Part shown: positions 21,525-33,513 of the stretch, piece by piece
Position numbering within the stretch: position 1 is the stretch's first letter
How the letters are laid out: every line of letters begins with the position of its first letter
Source: Imbricaverruca yamaguchii
Lineage: Eukaryota > Arthropoda > Thecostraca > Neoverrucidae
Length of the DNA stretch: 64,000 nucleotides
Assembly (NCBI GenBank): GCA_034440575.1
Contig: JAOTOL010001497.1
Coordinates: 1,249,367 to 1,313,366 of the forward strand
Direction: 5' to 3'
Notes under the pieces: generated by a model
Told to the model about the DNA's origin: nothing
Seen by the model: the letters and a program-made list of their open reading frames with translations, nothing else
The model's database searches: none
Made by a program: the position numbers and the translations under genes

Positions 21525-23043
21525 GGCTGCAGTGCCACACCGGGCATCACACTGCGACGGTTAGGGGCTGCAGTGCCACATCGGGCATCACCTGCGACGG
21601 TTATTGGTCTGCAGTGCCACACCGGCCACCACGCTGCGACGGTTATTGGTCTGCAGTGCCACATCGGGCATCACACTGCGACGGTTATTGGTCTGCAGTG
21701 CCACACCGGCCATCACACTGCGACGGTTATTGGTCTGCAGTGCCACATCTGGCATCACACTGGGACGGTTATTGGTCTGCAGTGCCATATCGGGCATCAC
21801 ACTGCGACGGTTATTGGTCTGCAGTGCCACACCGGCCATCACACTGCGACGGTTATTGGTCTGCAGTGCCACATCTGGCATCACACTGGGACGGTTATTG
21901 GTCTGCAGTGCCATATCGGGCATCACACTGGGACGGTTATTGGTCTGTAGTGCCACACCGGCCATCACACTGCGACGGTTATTGGTCTGCAGTGCCATAT
22001 CGGGCATCACACTGGGACGGTTATTGGTCTGTAGTGCCACATCGGGCATCACACTGCGACGGTTATTGGTCTTCAGTGCCATATCGGGCATCACACTGCG
22101 ACGGTTATTGGTCTGCAGTGCCATATCGGGCATCACACTGGGACGGTTATTGGTCTGTAGTGCCACATCGGGCATCACACTGCGACGGTTATTGGTCTGC
22201 AGTGCCATATCGGGCATCACACTGGGACGGTTATTGGTCTGCAGTGCCATATCGGGCATCACACTGGGACGGTTATTGGTCTGCAGTGCCATATCGGGCA
22301 TCACACTGCGACGGTTATTGGTCTGCAGTGCCATATCGGGCATCACACTGGGACGGTTATTGGTCTGCAGTGCCACATCGGGCATCACACTGGGACGGTT
22401 ATTGGTCTGCAGTGCCATATCGGGCATCACACTGGGACGGTTATTGGTCTGCAGTGCCATATCGGGCATCACACTGCGACGGTTATTGGTCTGCAGTGCC
22501 ATATCGGGCATCACACTGGGACAGTTATTGGTCTGCAGTGCCACATCGGGCATCACACTGCGACGGTTATTGGTCTGCAGTGCCACATCGGGCATCACAC
22601 TGGGACGGTTATTGGTCTGCAGTGCCACATCGGGCATCACACTGCGACGGTTATTGGTCTGCAGTGCCACATCGGGCATCACACTGCGACGGTTATTGGT
22701 CTGCAGTGCCACATCGGGCATCACACTGGGACGGTTATTGGTCTGCAGTGCCATATCGGGCATCACACTGGGACGGTTATTGGTCTGCAGTGCCATATCG
22801 GGCATCACACTGGGACGGTTATTGGTCTGCAGTGCCATATCGGGCATCACACTGGGACGGTTATTGGTCTGCAGTGCCATATCGGGCATCACACTGCGAC
22901 GGTTATTGGTCTGCAGTGCCACATCGGGCATCACACTGGGACGGTTATTGGTCTGCAGTGCCACATCGGGCATCACACTGCGACGGTTATTGGTCTGTAG
23001 TGCCACATCGGGCATCACACTGCGACGCAGTGCCATATCGGGC
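21525..23043. repeat. 42-bp minisatellite, about 36 copies
   Basis: A unit of TATTGGTCTGCAGTGCCATA plus 22 bp, with ACATC/ATATC and CTGCG/CTGGG variants mixed along the array. The period is a multiple of three and free of stops in several frames, so open frames of 500-590 codons appear on both strands. None has start or splice context or codon evidence of a real gene. Confidence 0.97.
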
Positions 23044-24260
23044 ACTACATCGCGACAACAAAAAACGTTTGCGCCCGCCGAAACTGCGTTCTCCTGGCGG
23101 TCGCATGGAAACATGCACCATGTTGGGTATAGGTTCGTTCGAGTGCAGGCATTCCGAAAACGAACAGGGTTGCCTTCGATAATTCAGGACAATGCTTCGA
23201 CGTCTCAGATACGCGCACGTTTTCGAAACAATGGCAGCCGATGTCTCAATGCTTCACAGAGCAAGTGCAATGAATTGCAATTGCAATTGCAATGCAATGA
23301 AATCCGTTGTATTCATGGCAATTGCATTGCAAATAAATCCGTTACATCCAGACATCTGGTGGAGGGGATTTAAGGCGCATCTATCATGTTGATCATATAG
23401 CATATCCAGACATCGTCGCACTGCTGCTGCCTCTACTGAGCATGGTGCATGTGTTTCGTGCTTCATCCTTAAACAAGTCGTGTCAAACCATCTCCCCACC
23501 CAACTGATATCACACAGCAGTATATCGCAATACCCTGCAGCAGCAGCTGAGACAGACAGCCGGCCGGCCGCCGGACACGTGCCGTGATCGACCGACGACC
23601 GAGATACTCTCGGAGCGGAGAGCTCTGTCCATCCGATAAATCTAGCCACAGGACCCTTCTCTGCGACCAGACATTGGAGGTATAATCTAACAAAAACAAA
23701 TTAAAATGAGCAGGTACCAATTGTAAGGAGCTGAATACCTGACACGCCACAGCCAGTAAGGTATTACAGCCCATGAGCCCGGCGGTCCTCATACCCACTT
23801 CTTTAGAGCACACAATGCAGAAGACTCGCTCCTCGGTACACCCCCTCGGGTCTCGCCCTCGCTCATGACAAAACGCCACTAAACCGAGCTTCGAAGTATG
23901 TGGACATGTTGTTTAAGCAGCAGTCTTGAAGCATAATTCATGATCAAGCTCTGCGTAGAGTTCCACCATGGTTCGTCAACAACAACAACAAAAACAGCGA
24001 CGTCACAAAATCCGGTTGCGAGATGCAGGCTGGCATCAATTCGTACGGTGGCGGGTCACGCTCAGGTCACCTCACGGGGTCAGGTAAACAACGGTCGGGT
24101 GTCTCGCGCCATGGCGCTGAAACGGCAGCAGTGTCAGACTCTGCAGCAATGACGGCTTTTCAGCTGATGCCGAGCCCCACACGCCGAGCTGCCCTCGTCC
24201 AGGGACTCCCTAAATCCATCAGCCAGCTCCAGTCAATGCCGGAGTCCGCCTCCATAGCAA
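23044..24260. other. No gene recognised
   Basis: A short GCAATT/GCAATG-rich patch lies at 23265-23335. No exon or transposon domain is seen. Confidence 0.5.
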
Positions 24261-24261
24261 T

Positions 24262-24418
24262 AGGTAAAGTTAGGTTATTGGTTTTTGCGACACGTCGACC
24301 ATTGAGTCATGCAGCGTCGCCAACCAATTCAGCGTCGCGAGGAGTAGCGACAGGTGAGACTCGAACCCACAACCTTTCGACTGTGAGACGGGCAACCTAC
24401 CCCTAGACCACTTGTCCC
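24262..24418 (-). mobile_element. tRNA-headed SINE, family 1
   Basis: On the minus strand the head has TGGTCTAGGGGTAGG (box A region) and GGGTTCGAGTCTC (box B), like Glu/Gly-type tRNAs. The body is CTGTCGCTACTCC..., and the tail is AAAAACCAATAACC. Sister copies lie at 35868-36052, 39187-39352 and 40605-40774. Confidence 0.85.
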
Positions 24419-24868
24419 CCTCCATAGCAATGGGAGAAAATATCAAATGGCAGAGCTCCCCCACCCACAGCCAGGGCAGCTTCCGCATTGTCAGAGCTAG
24501 TCCACACAGCCAGCGGCGGCAGCTGGCAGGCCGGGTCAAGACACGTGCCAGGGGTGTGTCGTACTCGCCAGCTGGGCGACATCTCCGTCTGTACGGGGTA
24601 CATGTCAGCTGCCGACGGTGCCCGGTCGCTCGGCCTCCCAGTCAGACACTGACCGGACACAGCACGCGTCGCCTTCGTTGGAAGCCAAGGCAGCAGGTAA
24701 CCAATCAGTAGTATCGTCAGTGTTGCAGTAGCGAGTATACTGCTGCCACTTAATTCGTGCTTCCGTACATCCTCCACACTTTCTTCGCTTCCTGATCGGC
24801 AAAAAAACTGGCTAGTCCATGCAGCACGTGTGGACTAGCAAAACCATCTGCTAACTTTAAAACGTACG

Positions 24869-24874
24869 TTTATT
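24869..24874 (-). terminator. Possible polyadenylation signal AATAAA
   Basis: An AATAAA on the minus strand about 550 bp past the stop of the 25426-25748 exon. It is a candidate mRNA end for that isoform; only position and hexamer support it. Confidence 0.35.
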
Positions 24875-25425
24875 CGGCACTTTGTTAACACAAAGAACAG
24901 TGGCTGGATCTGAGTACAGGGCGCTGCATAACTACTCATTGCCAGACTGTATAACGCAGTTGTGCCGACTCCAGCTGTGCCGCTGTGACCGTTGTCAGTC
25001 CTCACGGTCTTCACCACAACAAAGGTCAGATCATATAGAGCAATACGCCGCCGGGTGTGGGTCGGGTGCGGCCAGGTCAGCCAGCTGTCGCGTCGCCGAC
25101 GGGTCGGACGGTCGTGGCCTAAGGCGGCACGACGTGCACCCGCGGCACGCCGCGACTCTGCGCCGTCCGGAGTCGACACACAGGCGGCCGGCCGGCCGTA
25201 CTGTGCCGCCCCGGCCGGGGCGCGGCGTCGACACGTGCGGCGACGGCCAGTCAGTGGTGCCGACCCTGCCCGGCCCAACAGATGGCAGTGTCGGCTGACC
25301 GGTCAGGCCGGTCGTCAGTCGGCCGCCGCACCGTCGTTCCCCACCGGCCCGAATCGCGCCCCGCCGCCCACACAGACCGCGTGCCGGCCCGGCTTCCGTC
25401 CGCTCAGAGGTCGGCCCGACGTCGG

Positions 25426-25748
25426 TCAGACGTCGGCGGGGCCGGCCGCCTCTGTCTGCTCGGCGTCGGCCGTCAGCGGCGGCGCGCTCTGGCCGCCCAG
25501 CAGGCTGTGCAGCACGCCGGCGCGCCCGGCCGTCCGCTGCCAGGGCGCGCCGAGCGGCGCCGGCGGCGGCCGCGCCGACCGGTCCAGGCCGTGCTGGGAG
25601 CGCATGTGCACCTGCAGGTTCCAGGCGGTGCTGTACACGCCGCCGCACAGGTGGCAGCGCGTGGCGCCGCTGTGCGACGCCTGGTGCCGGCGCAGGTACA
25701 CGGTCGACTTGTAGCTGCGCCCGCAGACGGCGCACACGCAGCGCAGCC
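25426..25748 (-). CDS. Alternative terminal exon with C2H2 finger pair (5th)
   Basis: The acceptor is tgtgctgttctag|GG at 25749, phase 1, junction Gly. Finger 1 starts four residues in: CAVCGRSY...HQASH with contacts S,V,Y,R. The linker is SGATR. Finger 2 is CHLCGGVY...HMRSQH with contacts T,W,N,V. A tail of about 50 residues rich in Ala, Pro and Gly ends at TGA 25426-25428. Acceptor and finger 1 are nearly identical at the DNA level to the 29524-29744 exon, so the two are recent duplicates or have been homogenised over that part; finger 2 is unrelated. Confidence 0.93.
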
Positions 25749-28700
25749 CTAGAACAGCACAGCCGGCCGTCAGCGGCGCCCCACAGCGCTGTCCGGCCGC
25801 CGCCGCCGCTGCCGGCGCCACCTGACCGGCCGACCGCGCTCCGCTGACACCAGCTGACCCCAGTCACCAACTGACCAAAACCAGACGCACAGAAACGGTG
25901 CAAGTGCAACAACCGAAACGAAGCTGACTGGTAGTCAAAAAGATGCCAAGCTTAAATATAATAAAATATATGTAACGACAAAGCCAGGATTTTCTCGGAC
26001 CCGATGAAATTCTGCCAGCGTGTGGAGGGAAAAATGTATCAATATACCCAACGAAGTCATCTGCTTCTGCTGCTGCTGCTATGGAACCATCCTGACTTGA
26101 TTCTAGTGAAACCATTTCGTGACTTGAAGAAAAACAACGGTGAAGAAATTGACTCATGAGCTAATGAAGTTGTACAATGCATTTTAAGTCTGTAGTTTTA
26201 CAAAGAACGTCGTCATCCAACGAATATAGTCAAGTCGCGTTGTTTTCTATTTCCCAAGCGACGTTAATCACAAGAGTGAAAATATTCAAATGTAATGTAA
26301 AAGGTGCACGGTCCGGCAGGGAAAGGAGAGATAGCCAACTCGACAGAGCGCAGTAGCTGTTCGATGACGAGAAGAGGCTCTGCGACAGTGCGACACCCTC
26401 GGAAGGCGGTGTCTAGCCTAGACACGAGATAACGGAACCAGACAGCGGTAACCAGTCGAAGCCCGCACATCGGCATGCGAGAAGCAAGACCGGATGATAT
26501 GAAGTGTGTGAACATCCGATTTTATCTTGGTATTCACTTATTTTATCTGCTGTCGTGTGCCAAGCCTAGTGCCTGATATTTCAATTGTCAACGTATGGGC
26601 GATGACGAATTTGGTTTAAAGGAGGGTCCACTACCAGCGTGATTTCGTGCCCAAGACTGTTTGCATGCCATCTGCAATGCTATATCAGCCAGATATTGGT
26701 ACTCATGAATGACGGCATAGCACATCACTCAGCGTTTTGGAAGACGGTAAAAACACCCCCAGACGCCACGTCCTGAGTCGGAAATGATAATCCATGGGGC
26801 CACAGGGCCATCGGACAACGGGAGTCTCAGTAGAGAATCACCGGCGTCCGCCTCGGGCCGCGAGGTCCGGTGTGAGCACGGCCAGTGAGACTGCGCATGC
26901 TGCAGAACCCTCACCCGACAACACTTGGCAGCTCCCGGTGCGTTGTCATTCCGACCGCATACATGATGAAGCAGAACAGGGCGCCGTGAGCGAACTGCAC
27001 GGCTACTGATGACAATGTGCTGATTGATGATGATTATTTGGGTTTAGGGTACGTCAACCCATGTGGATTATATTGCAATGTGCCGACTGATTATTTGGCC
27101 TTAAGGGTGAAACTGCGGCTGAGTATGTAGCGGCCCCCATGACGAGCTTAATTAATGGCTAGTCAGCAGCTTCATTTAACGAAGTCCAACATGGCTGCGG
27201 ACCGAATAAAATACGATGTTTCTGTGCATGCAGCCTAGGGATTCAATAACTCGTAGTGTCCTGCAGACACGTTATCCCGGTTGAAAGATTGCATTGCCCA
27301 AATACAGTTCACGATATCGGTGAAAACCACATGCTTTGTGGACTGGTCATCCTGAATCAAACGAATGCCTTGCAGCATTGCAGAGCTTAGCATAAAATAT
27401 GCGCGCTTCGATGGACTGAAAGATCCGCAACCGAATCGACCGACGCAAGCGCATCGAGCAACATAAATGAACTGCCGTCCGCGTAGATCGGCAATATATT
27501 CTCATATCTGTTTTTACGCCAGCGTCCGCAGTTTCGGAGGGCGGCACGTGCCACATAACGCGGTATAATATTACGGCTATGGAGGTGGGGGGAGGGGCAC
27601 GTGACAGGAAGGAAACCATAAGGCATGGTGACAACGTGGCAACGGAACTGCCAAAAGACTGCCAGGGCGAATATGCCAGACATGGCCGACATCGGTCGGT
27701 CATTGCTGGGATCTGTTTAATTTGTGCAATATCACAGCTAAGTAAGCATAACTAAAACAGACGTATAGTAATGACATTGTTCTGTTGTTTTTTTTTTCTA
27801 ACTAGAGTCGTTCGTGGTACGATACCGGCACTAGTACAAAATGTTTGTCCTACCTGTTTCCTTAGCTGTGCTTTCATATTAACCACGCTAATCAGGAAAC
27901 AGGGCTGAAACTCTGCATGACGAAATTATTACCAACTCATGACTTTTCATACCTTTCCCAATGTTTAACCTAGTAGTACATTGGTCATACACTTCGTACC
28001 TTTCAGATGCACGATTATAATCTGGATGTTGATCGCTAAAAAAGATTGCGAGCGCATTTCGCATGGCGTTGCGTGTGCACCGATATAATTACTTATCGCA
28101 TGACGTAGCGGGCGACTGGGAACTGGCTGAGAGTTAAATGACCTCGTAGTCGACGCGCCCTTAAGCCCAACTAATCAATCGATTATGAACTGGCAAGGTA
28201 CACATATTCGGGTACATAGTTGAGGTGTCGAGATGCCGAAACCGCCGAATTGTCTCATAATCCATACCTCCACTTTTTTGGGAACTCCGTCTGACTGCGT
28301 CTATTGTGATATACGTAATAGATTATACGCACTTTCCATGCAGTTGCGGAGAGTCTTCGATTCGTCAGATAATCGTCATTCGATAAATATTTCTACGCAC
28401 TGGATTTTCTGGTTGGTTATTTGAGTTTTATGGCGCATCTACCAGGTTTGGTCATTTAGCGCCCAACACTGGAATTGTAACGAACCTTCATCTCACCTTC
28501 GGCTCCGTTCTTATCAAGCTTCTGTACAAAACTCGTGTATGTAAACATAGTATCATTAAAAACATGCAATCATTAATGGTAATGCATGGGATAAAATTGC
28601 ATCACTCTTTCCACAACAAGGTGCCTTTGCATATCTAAAGAACTTCGATATTTGACATGCTGAGCCATTCGTCACACGCGCTAAAACAATACAATGGCGC

Positions 28701-29050
28701 CCGGAGGAGCAAACTATACAAGTGCGTTGCCCACCTCACATAGTATCACTCTTTCAGGAAACATACGAAGAGAGACAGAAAAACGCGCTCCAATGTCGTA
28801 CAAAAGGTGGAGAGCATATAAAAGAACATCCACAACGGTATGTTCCAGTCTGTGTGGGACGGCACATTCGATTATGTCTTTTCCATGGCTTCACACCGAT
28901 AATATCATTTTCCAAAACTACGACACCACACACCATCGACAAGGAATTCCCTATAGATTAAATAACAACTCTTGACATCGCCAGCAGTCAAACCTAAACA
29001 TTCCCCTTAATTCCAAGTATAAGCAGTTGCGCGCGTCACCAAAACATGCC
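25749..29050. other. Inter-exon spacer, 3.3 kb
   Basis: No exon is seen. A SINE-tail fragment lies at about 28405-28470, and a weaker one near 27025-27110. The remainder looks unique. Confidence 0.5.
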
Positions 29051-29051
29051 T

Positions 29052-29190
29052 AGTCGCGATTCAACCACCAGAGGTGCGGCTCTACCGCCAGAACGGCGGC
29101 TTTACCACCAGAAGAGCGATTTCGCCACCAGAGCGGCAGCCTCCCCGCCAGAACAGCAGCTCTGCCGTCAGCATGGCGGCTACAGCACCG
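29052..29190. repeat. Degenerate ~20-bp repeat
   Basis: Units of the type ACCACCAGAACGGCGGC with drifting spacing, about six copies. Confidence 0.7.
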
Positions 29191-29282
29191 GCACGGCGTC
29201 TGCGCCGCCAACAGCACGCGCGCACACCGACCGAGGTCGCGTCACGCCTCTGCCTCTCCAATGGCGTGTCAGCTGGACGTCC

Positions 29283-29491
29283 AGCGGTCAGAGCGGCGGT
29301 GGCCAGAGCGGCAGCCAGAGTGGTGGCCAGAGAGGTGGCCAGAGCGGTGGCCAGAGCGGTGGCCAGAGCGGCGGCCAGAGCGGTGGCCAGAGCGGCGACC
29401 AGAGCGGTGGCCAGAGCGGTGGCCAGAGCGGCGGCCAGAGCGGTGGCCAGAGCGGTGGCCAGAGCGGTGGCCAGAGCGGCCGTCGGTGCAC
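29283..29491. repeat. 12-bp minisatellite
   Basis: GGTGGCCAGAGC dodecamers, about 17 copies, beginning about 30 bp past the stop codon of the exon at 29524. Confidence 0.95.
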
Positions 29492-29523
29492 ACCTCGGCG
29501 CGGCGGCTGTGGTGCCGCCGCCT

Positions 29524-29744
29524 TCACCAGTCGGCCAGATGGCCGGCCAGGTGGCGCGTCTGCATGGCCTCCTCCTTGGTGAGGCCGTGCACAGTGATGA
29601 GGTGGCGCTGCAGGTGCGCCACACGACTGAGGCCGGCGCCACACAGCCGGCACAGCGTGGCGCCGCTGTGCACAGCCAAGTGGCGCTTCAGGTACACGGC
29701 CGACTTGTAGCTGCGCCCGCAGACGGCACACACACAGCGGCTCC
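29524..29744 (-). CDS. Alternative terminal exon with C2H2 finger pair (4th); mosaic of its neighbours
   Basis: The acceptor is tgtgctgttttag|GG at 29745, phase 1, junction Gly. Finger 1 is CAVCGRSY...HLAVH with contacts S,V,Y,R, the same as the 25426-25748 exon. The linker is SGATL. Finger 2 is CRLCGAGLSRVAHLQRH with contacts R,A,H,R and the tail HGLTKEEA, matching the 32152-32462 exon. It ends at TGA 29524-29526. The switch falls at the linker, where all three exons share the 15-mer gtggcgccgctgtgc (here 29657-29671). Minisatellites flank it within 35 bp downstream and 70 bp upstream. Confidence 0.93.
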
Positions 29745-29811
29745 CTAAAACAGCACAGGGTCGGGCGTCAGCAGCGGGCAGCACCGCGTCCGCCCGACAC
29801 CGCCGCGAGCC

Positions 29812-30360
29812 GGGCCCCGCCTGACACGGCACCAGCCGGGCCCACCTGACACGGCACCAGCCGGGCCCCGCCAGACACGGCACCAGCCGGACCCCGCCAG
29901 ACACGGCACCAGCTGGGCCCCGCCAGACACAGCGCCAGCCGGGCCCCACCTGACACGGCACCAGCCGGCCCCCCCAAAAACGCCCCCCAGCGGGCCCCCC
30001 GACACAGACCAGCCGGCCTACCTGACACGGCACCAGCCGGGCCCCGCCAGACACGGCACCAGCCGGGCCCCACCTGACACGGCACCAGCCGGGCCCCGCC
30101 AGACACGGCACCAGCCGGGCCCCACCTGACACGGCACCAGCCGTGCCCCGACTGGCACGGCACCAGCCGGGTCCCGACTGGCACGGCACCAGCCGGGCCC
30201 CGACTGGCACGGCACCAGCCGGGCCCCGCCAGGCACGGCACCAGCCGGACCCCGCCAGACACGGCACCAGCTGGGCCCCGACAGACACAGCACCAGCCGG
30301 GCCCCGACTGGCACGGCACCAGCCGGGCCCCACCTGACACGGCACCAGCCGGTTCTCCTA
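29812..30360. repeat. 25-26 bp minisatellite
   Basis: GGCACCAGCCGGGCCCC units with variant second halves (GCCAGACAC, ACCTGACAC, GACTGGCAC), about 21 copies. It ends about 70 bp upstream of the acceptor at 29745. Confidence 0.94.
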
Positions 30361-30424
30361 CGAACGAGGTCCCGCCCGACACAGCAGCGTCCCACAATCG
30401 TTCCAGCGAGCGCCGCAGCCGACA

Positions 30425-30780
30425 CCTGTGGTCCTGCCGTCAGGTCTGACCGTGTGGTCCTGCCGTCAGGTCTGACCGTGTGGTCCTGCCGTCAGGTCTG
30501 ACCGTGTGGTCCTGCCGTCAGGTCTGACCGTGTGGTCCGGCCGTCAGGTCTGACCGTGTGGTCCGGCCGTCAGGTCTGACCGTGTGGTTCGGCCGTCAGG
30601 TCTGACCGTGTGGTCCGGCGGTCAGGTCTGACCGTGTGGCCGACCGTCAGGTCTGACCGTGTGGTCCGGCCAGCAGGTCTGACCGTGTGGTCCGGCCGTC
30701 AGGTCTGACCGTGTGGTCCGGCCGTCAGGTCTGACCGTGTGGTCCGGCCGTCAGGTCTGACCGTGTGGCAGGCCGTCAGG
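30425..30780. repeat. 26-bp minisatellite
   Basis: GGTCTGACCGTGTGGTCC units, about 13 copies, unrelated in sequence to the adjacent 25-26 bp array. Confidence 0.95.
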
Positions 30781-32151
30781 ACTCGTGGACTCGTGGCCGT
30801 CAGGGCAGGACTCGTGTGTCCGGCGGTCCGGCCGTGTTTGGGGACCACAACTATTTCCATGACCAGCCGCGACGCGAGTCCTGGGCGGCGCAACACCCAG
30901 ACCCAGAGATAAGGCCGTGCAGTTCGTCGCGCACTAGGTACTAGCATTCGTGGCGCTCGTCAGCGGCAGTAAAACACCGATATTGAAACCGTATTGTATT
31001 GAATCATGCCACGAGGACGTTTCCATGACACTGCGACCACATTCAAACTATTCACAATCTCTTCCTAAACATATCAACCCAGTCCTGGGTGTGTAAGTCC
31101 TGTGAGCCCTACCTCTCACTTCCTACTTACTGACCACCGGAAACGTGCACAAATTAGGGTGATTGGTTACTGGTGTATTGGTGTCTGCCAATCCCACCGG
31201 AACCAAAATGGCATTGCATTGTGTACCAGGTGTCCATCTTGACATTTTATTTGCACTTTTGGAAATCATTTCTGGAATCATTGCAGCCAATGCCTAACTG
31301 AAGATGATCTTTGCCGCTGGCCGAACAACCAATTAGCTCTGATCACTTGGTAACTTTCTACTTTGTAATACCTGATGTACAGAGCTTTAGCAGTCTTTCT
31401 AAGCGGGTGGCCCGCCGCAGACAAAATGAAATGCACGTGATTGAATTCATAGAACATATGTCTAAACCGGACAATACTTCGACACCGAAGAACTATCGAT
31501 AAATCACAAACAATAAGTACGCGCCCCGTGCGTGAACGACCACAATCCCGTCAGTATGCACCAACTATCATGTCTGCGCACGTACGACATGATGAGTCAC
31601 TACCAAAGGCGGCTCATCAGCAAGCGCAGCACAGCCACATACCTTCCGACAAAGCTCCTGTGAAAATCACACGCAAAATTTGAGCAGCAGATTCAAGCAT
31701 GTTGTAATGAACTGAACCTACAAACACTGCACCAAAAAAAACTCAAAAGCATTGCGCTTGACGAGGGAGAATGAAGAAAAAATGAAGAATACTCTAATAA
31801 TTAAGAAGTATCGCTGCCTCGACCCTTCATGGAAAATCGAAGAGAAAGCAAGCTGTAGCATTGGCCAGTAAGAAACAAAAGGAACGCGTTGCAATTGTGA
31901 TCGAACGTCATCGACCAAGATCAACTCTTCGGAACGATCAGAATATCGACGGGCCATGCCAATCCACGCCCACAATATTTAGTTCTTGTCCACATCGTGA
32001 TCACAGTACATGCCACCTCATATCATCACTAATGGGATCTTCTTTGACTCAGTCATCACGAAAACGGAAATCAGCCAGGAAAGAAGGTGCAGCGAGTTGC
32101 TTGTGCCACGAAATGGCATACTTCCCGAACGAACACAAAGAAATAGCATAC
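30781..32151. other. Inter-exon spacer
   Basis: No exon or repeat is recognised. The region is AT-richer between 31000 and 32100. Confidence 0.5.
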
Positions 32152-32462
32152 TTAAGCCAGATCCTCCGGCCGCCCCATCGCCCCGACGTCGCCGCGAGTC
32201 GCACCGCGGACGCCTGTGAGCCGGTGTGCAAACTGCCAGTTCGAATGTCCGTCACCAGATGGCAGGCCATCGCGCAAGGCAAACGCCTGCTCCTTGGTGA
32301 GCCCGTGCACGGTGATCAGGTGCCGACTGAGGTGCGCGACGCGACTCAGCCCGACACCGCACAGTCGGCACAGCGTGGCGCCGCTGTGCGACCGCTTGTG
32401 CTTGTTCATGGAGGAGACGTTGGTGTAGATGCGGCCGCAGACGGGACACACCACGCCGCCGA
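32152..32462 (-). CDS. Alternative terminal exon with C2H2 finger pair (3rd)
   Basis: The acceptor is ggttctgttcgcag|TC at 32463, phase 1; the junction codon is GTC (Val). Finger 1 is CPVCGRIY...HKRSH with contacts N,S,S,K. The linker is SGATL. Finger 2 is CRLCGVGLSRVAHLSRH...HLITVH with contacts R,A,H,R, followed by HGLTKEQA and a tail of about 40 residues ending at TAA 32152-32154. Finger 2 plus the TKEQA tail is shared with the 29524-29744 exon; finger 1 is not. Confidence 0.93.
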
Positions 32463-33322
32463 CTGCGAACAGAACCGGTCGGCGCGTCAGCCAACAGTGC
32501 GGCCGCCGACCCGGCTGGAGCGCCCCACCGACGCCGGCTCGGCCCGCCAGCCGCCCTACCCCACCGACTGGCACGCGCCGCGGGTGTGCGGGCCGACAGC
32601 TCCGGCGCCGCGGGACGGTCGGCGCCGCAGCTTCACAGACCGGCCCGTCTCGGGCGACACAGTTCACGGGGAAACCGCCCAGCTTCTGAACCGCAGCTGC
32701 CCGCCCAGTGGTCAACTGGACGCGTCGCTGAGCCAACGCAGCGATGGACGCATCGCTGAGCAAACTGGAAGCACGCTACCCAGCAAATGACCAGAAAACC
32801 TCTGCAATCTGGCTACCGCCGAGCGAGTTCCGACTCGAGGCACAAATTTGGTGGGTGAAAGCCGCCAACACAAGGCTTTTTGCAATTTGTTCGTCAATCG
32901 ACTCATACAACGAACGCAGCGTCGGACAATGGAGCAATATGCAGGCCTAGTGCGAGAGCAGGGGACTGCTTATATCACAACACTACCGCGTCAGTTCACA
33001 CCAGAGTGAATTGCGCCAATTGACTTGCGATGCAAATGCCTGCACGAAACAGGCTTTTCGACAGCAAATAGAGTGAATTGCATCAATTGACTTGCGATGC
33101 AAATCCCTGCATAAGACAGGCTTGGTGACAAAGGCGGAACACGACCGGCTGACCCAGCTACGAGCTCCGATAACACCACCATGTGACAATCGTCCAAAGT
33201 ACATGCACTGACGTTTACCCCAGGACGACAAGCTATAGCTCTAAACACTGAGTGGCAAACCCAATACAGTTTATGCGTCACCAGCTTCACTGGCGCACTA
33301 GCATCTATGACTGAGGCGTACC
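32463..33322. other. Spacer with a ~65-bp tandem duplication
   Basis: A segment with GAGTGAATTGC..CAATTGACTTGCGATGCAAAT occurs at about 33005 and again at about 33070. No exon is seen. Confidence 0.6.
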
Positions 33323-33513
33323 TTATGGGATCGGGCTTTCAGGATGGCACGTTCTCATGTGCATGTTGAGGCGTGTCTTTCGGTCGAAGGTGTGGAGGCA
33401 CACCGGACACGTGGTTCGGCCCGTGTGCACGTATAAATGTTGCAGGTAGGATTTTCGGTGGGTGAAGGTCTTCCAGCAAACTGAGCACTTGAGCGCGCGG
33501 GGAAAGCCGACCG
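33323..33513 (-). CDS. Alternative terminal exon with C2H2 finger pair (2nd)
   Basis: The acceptor is gtgcttgtttcag|CG at 33514, phase 1, junction Ala. Finger 1 is CSVCWKTF...HLYVH (x12, H-x3-H; the hydrophobic helix residue is Tyr-Leu). The linker is TGRTT. Finger 2 is CPVCLHTF...HMRTCH. A short tail, PESPIP, ends at TAA 33323-33325. The DNA is less GC-rich than in the other finger exons, and no minisatellite adjoins it. Finger 2 (TRLNMH helix end) resembles finger 2 of the 37821-38023 exon (TRLNLH), suggesting a common origin. Confidence 0.92.

Noticed and set aside
21525..23043. CRISPR-like regular array
   Set aside because: No unique spacers; it is a simple head-to-tail minisatellite in an intron-bearing eukaryotic genome.
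21588..23373. Very long open reading frames on both strands
   Set aside because: They are translations of a 42-bp tandem repeat; there are no domains, start context or splice support.
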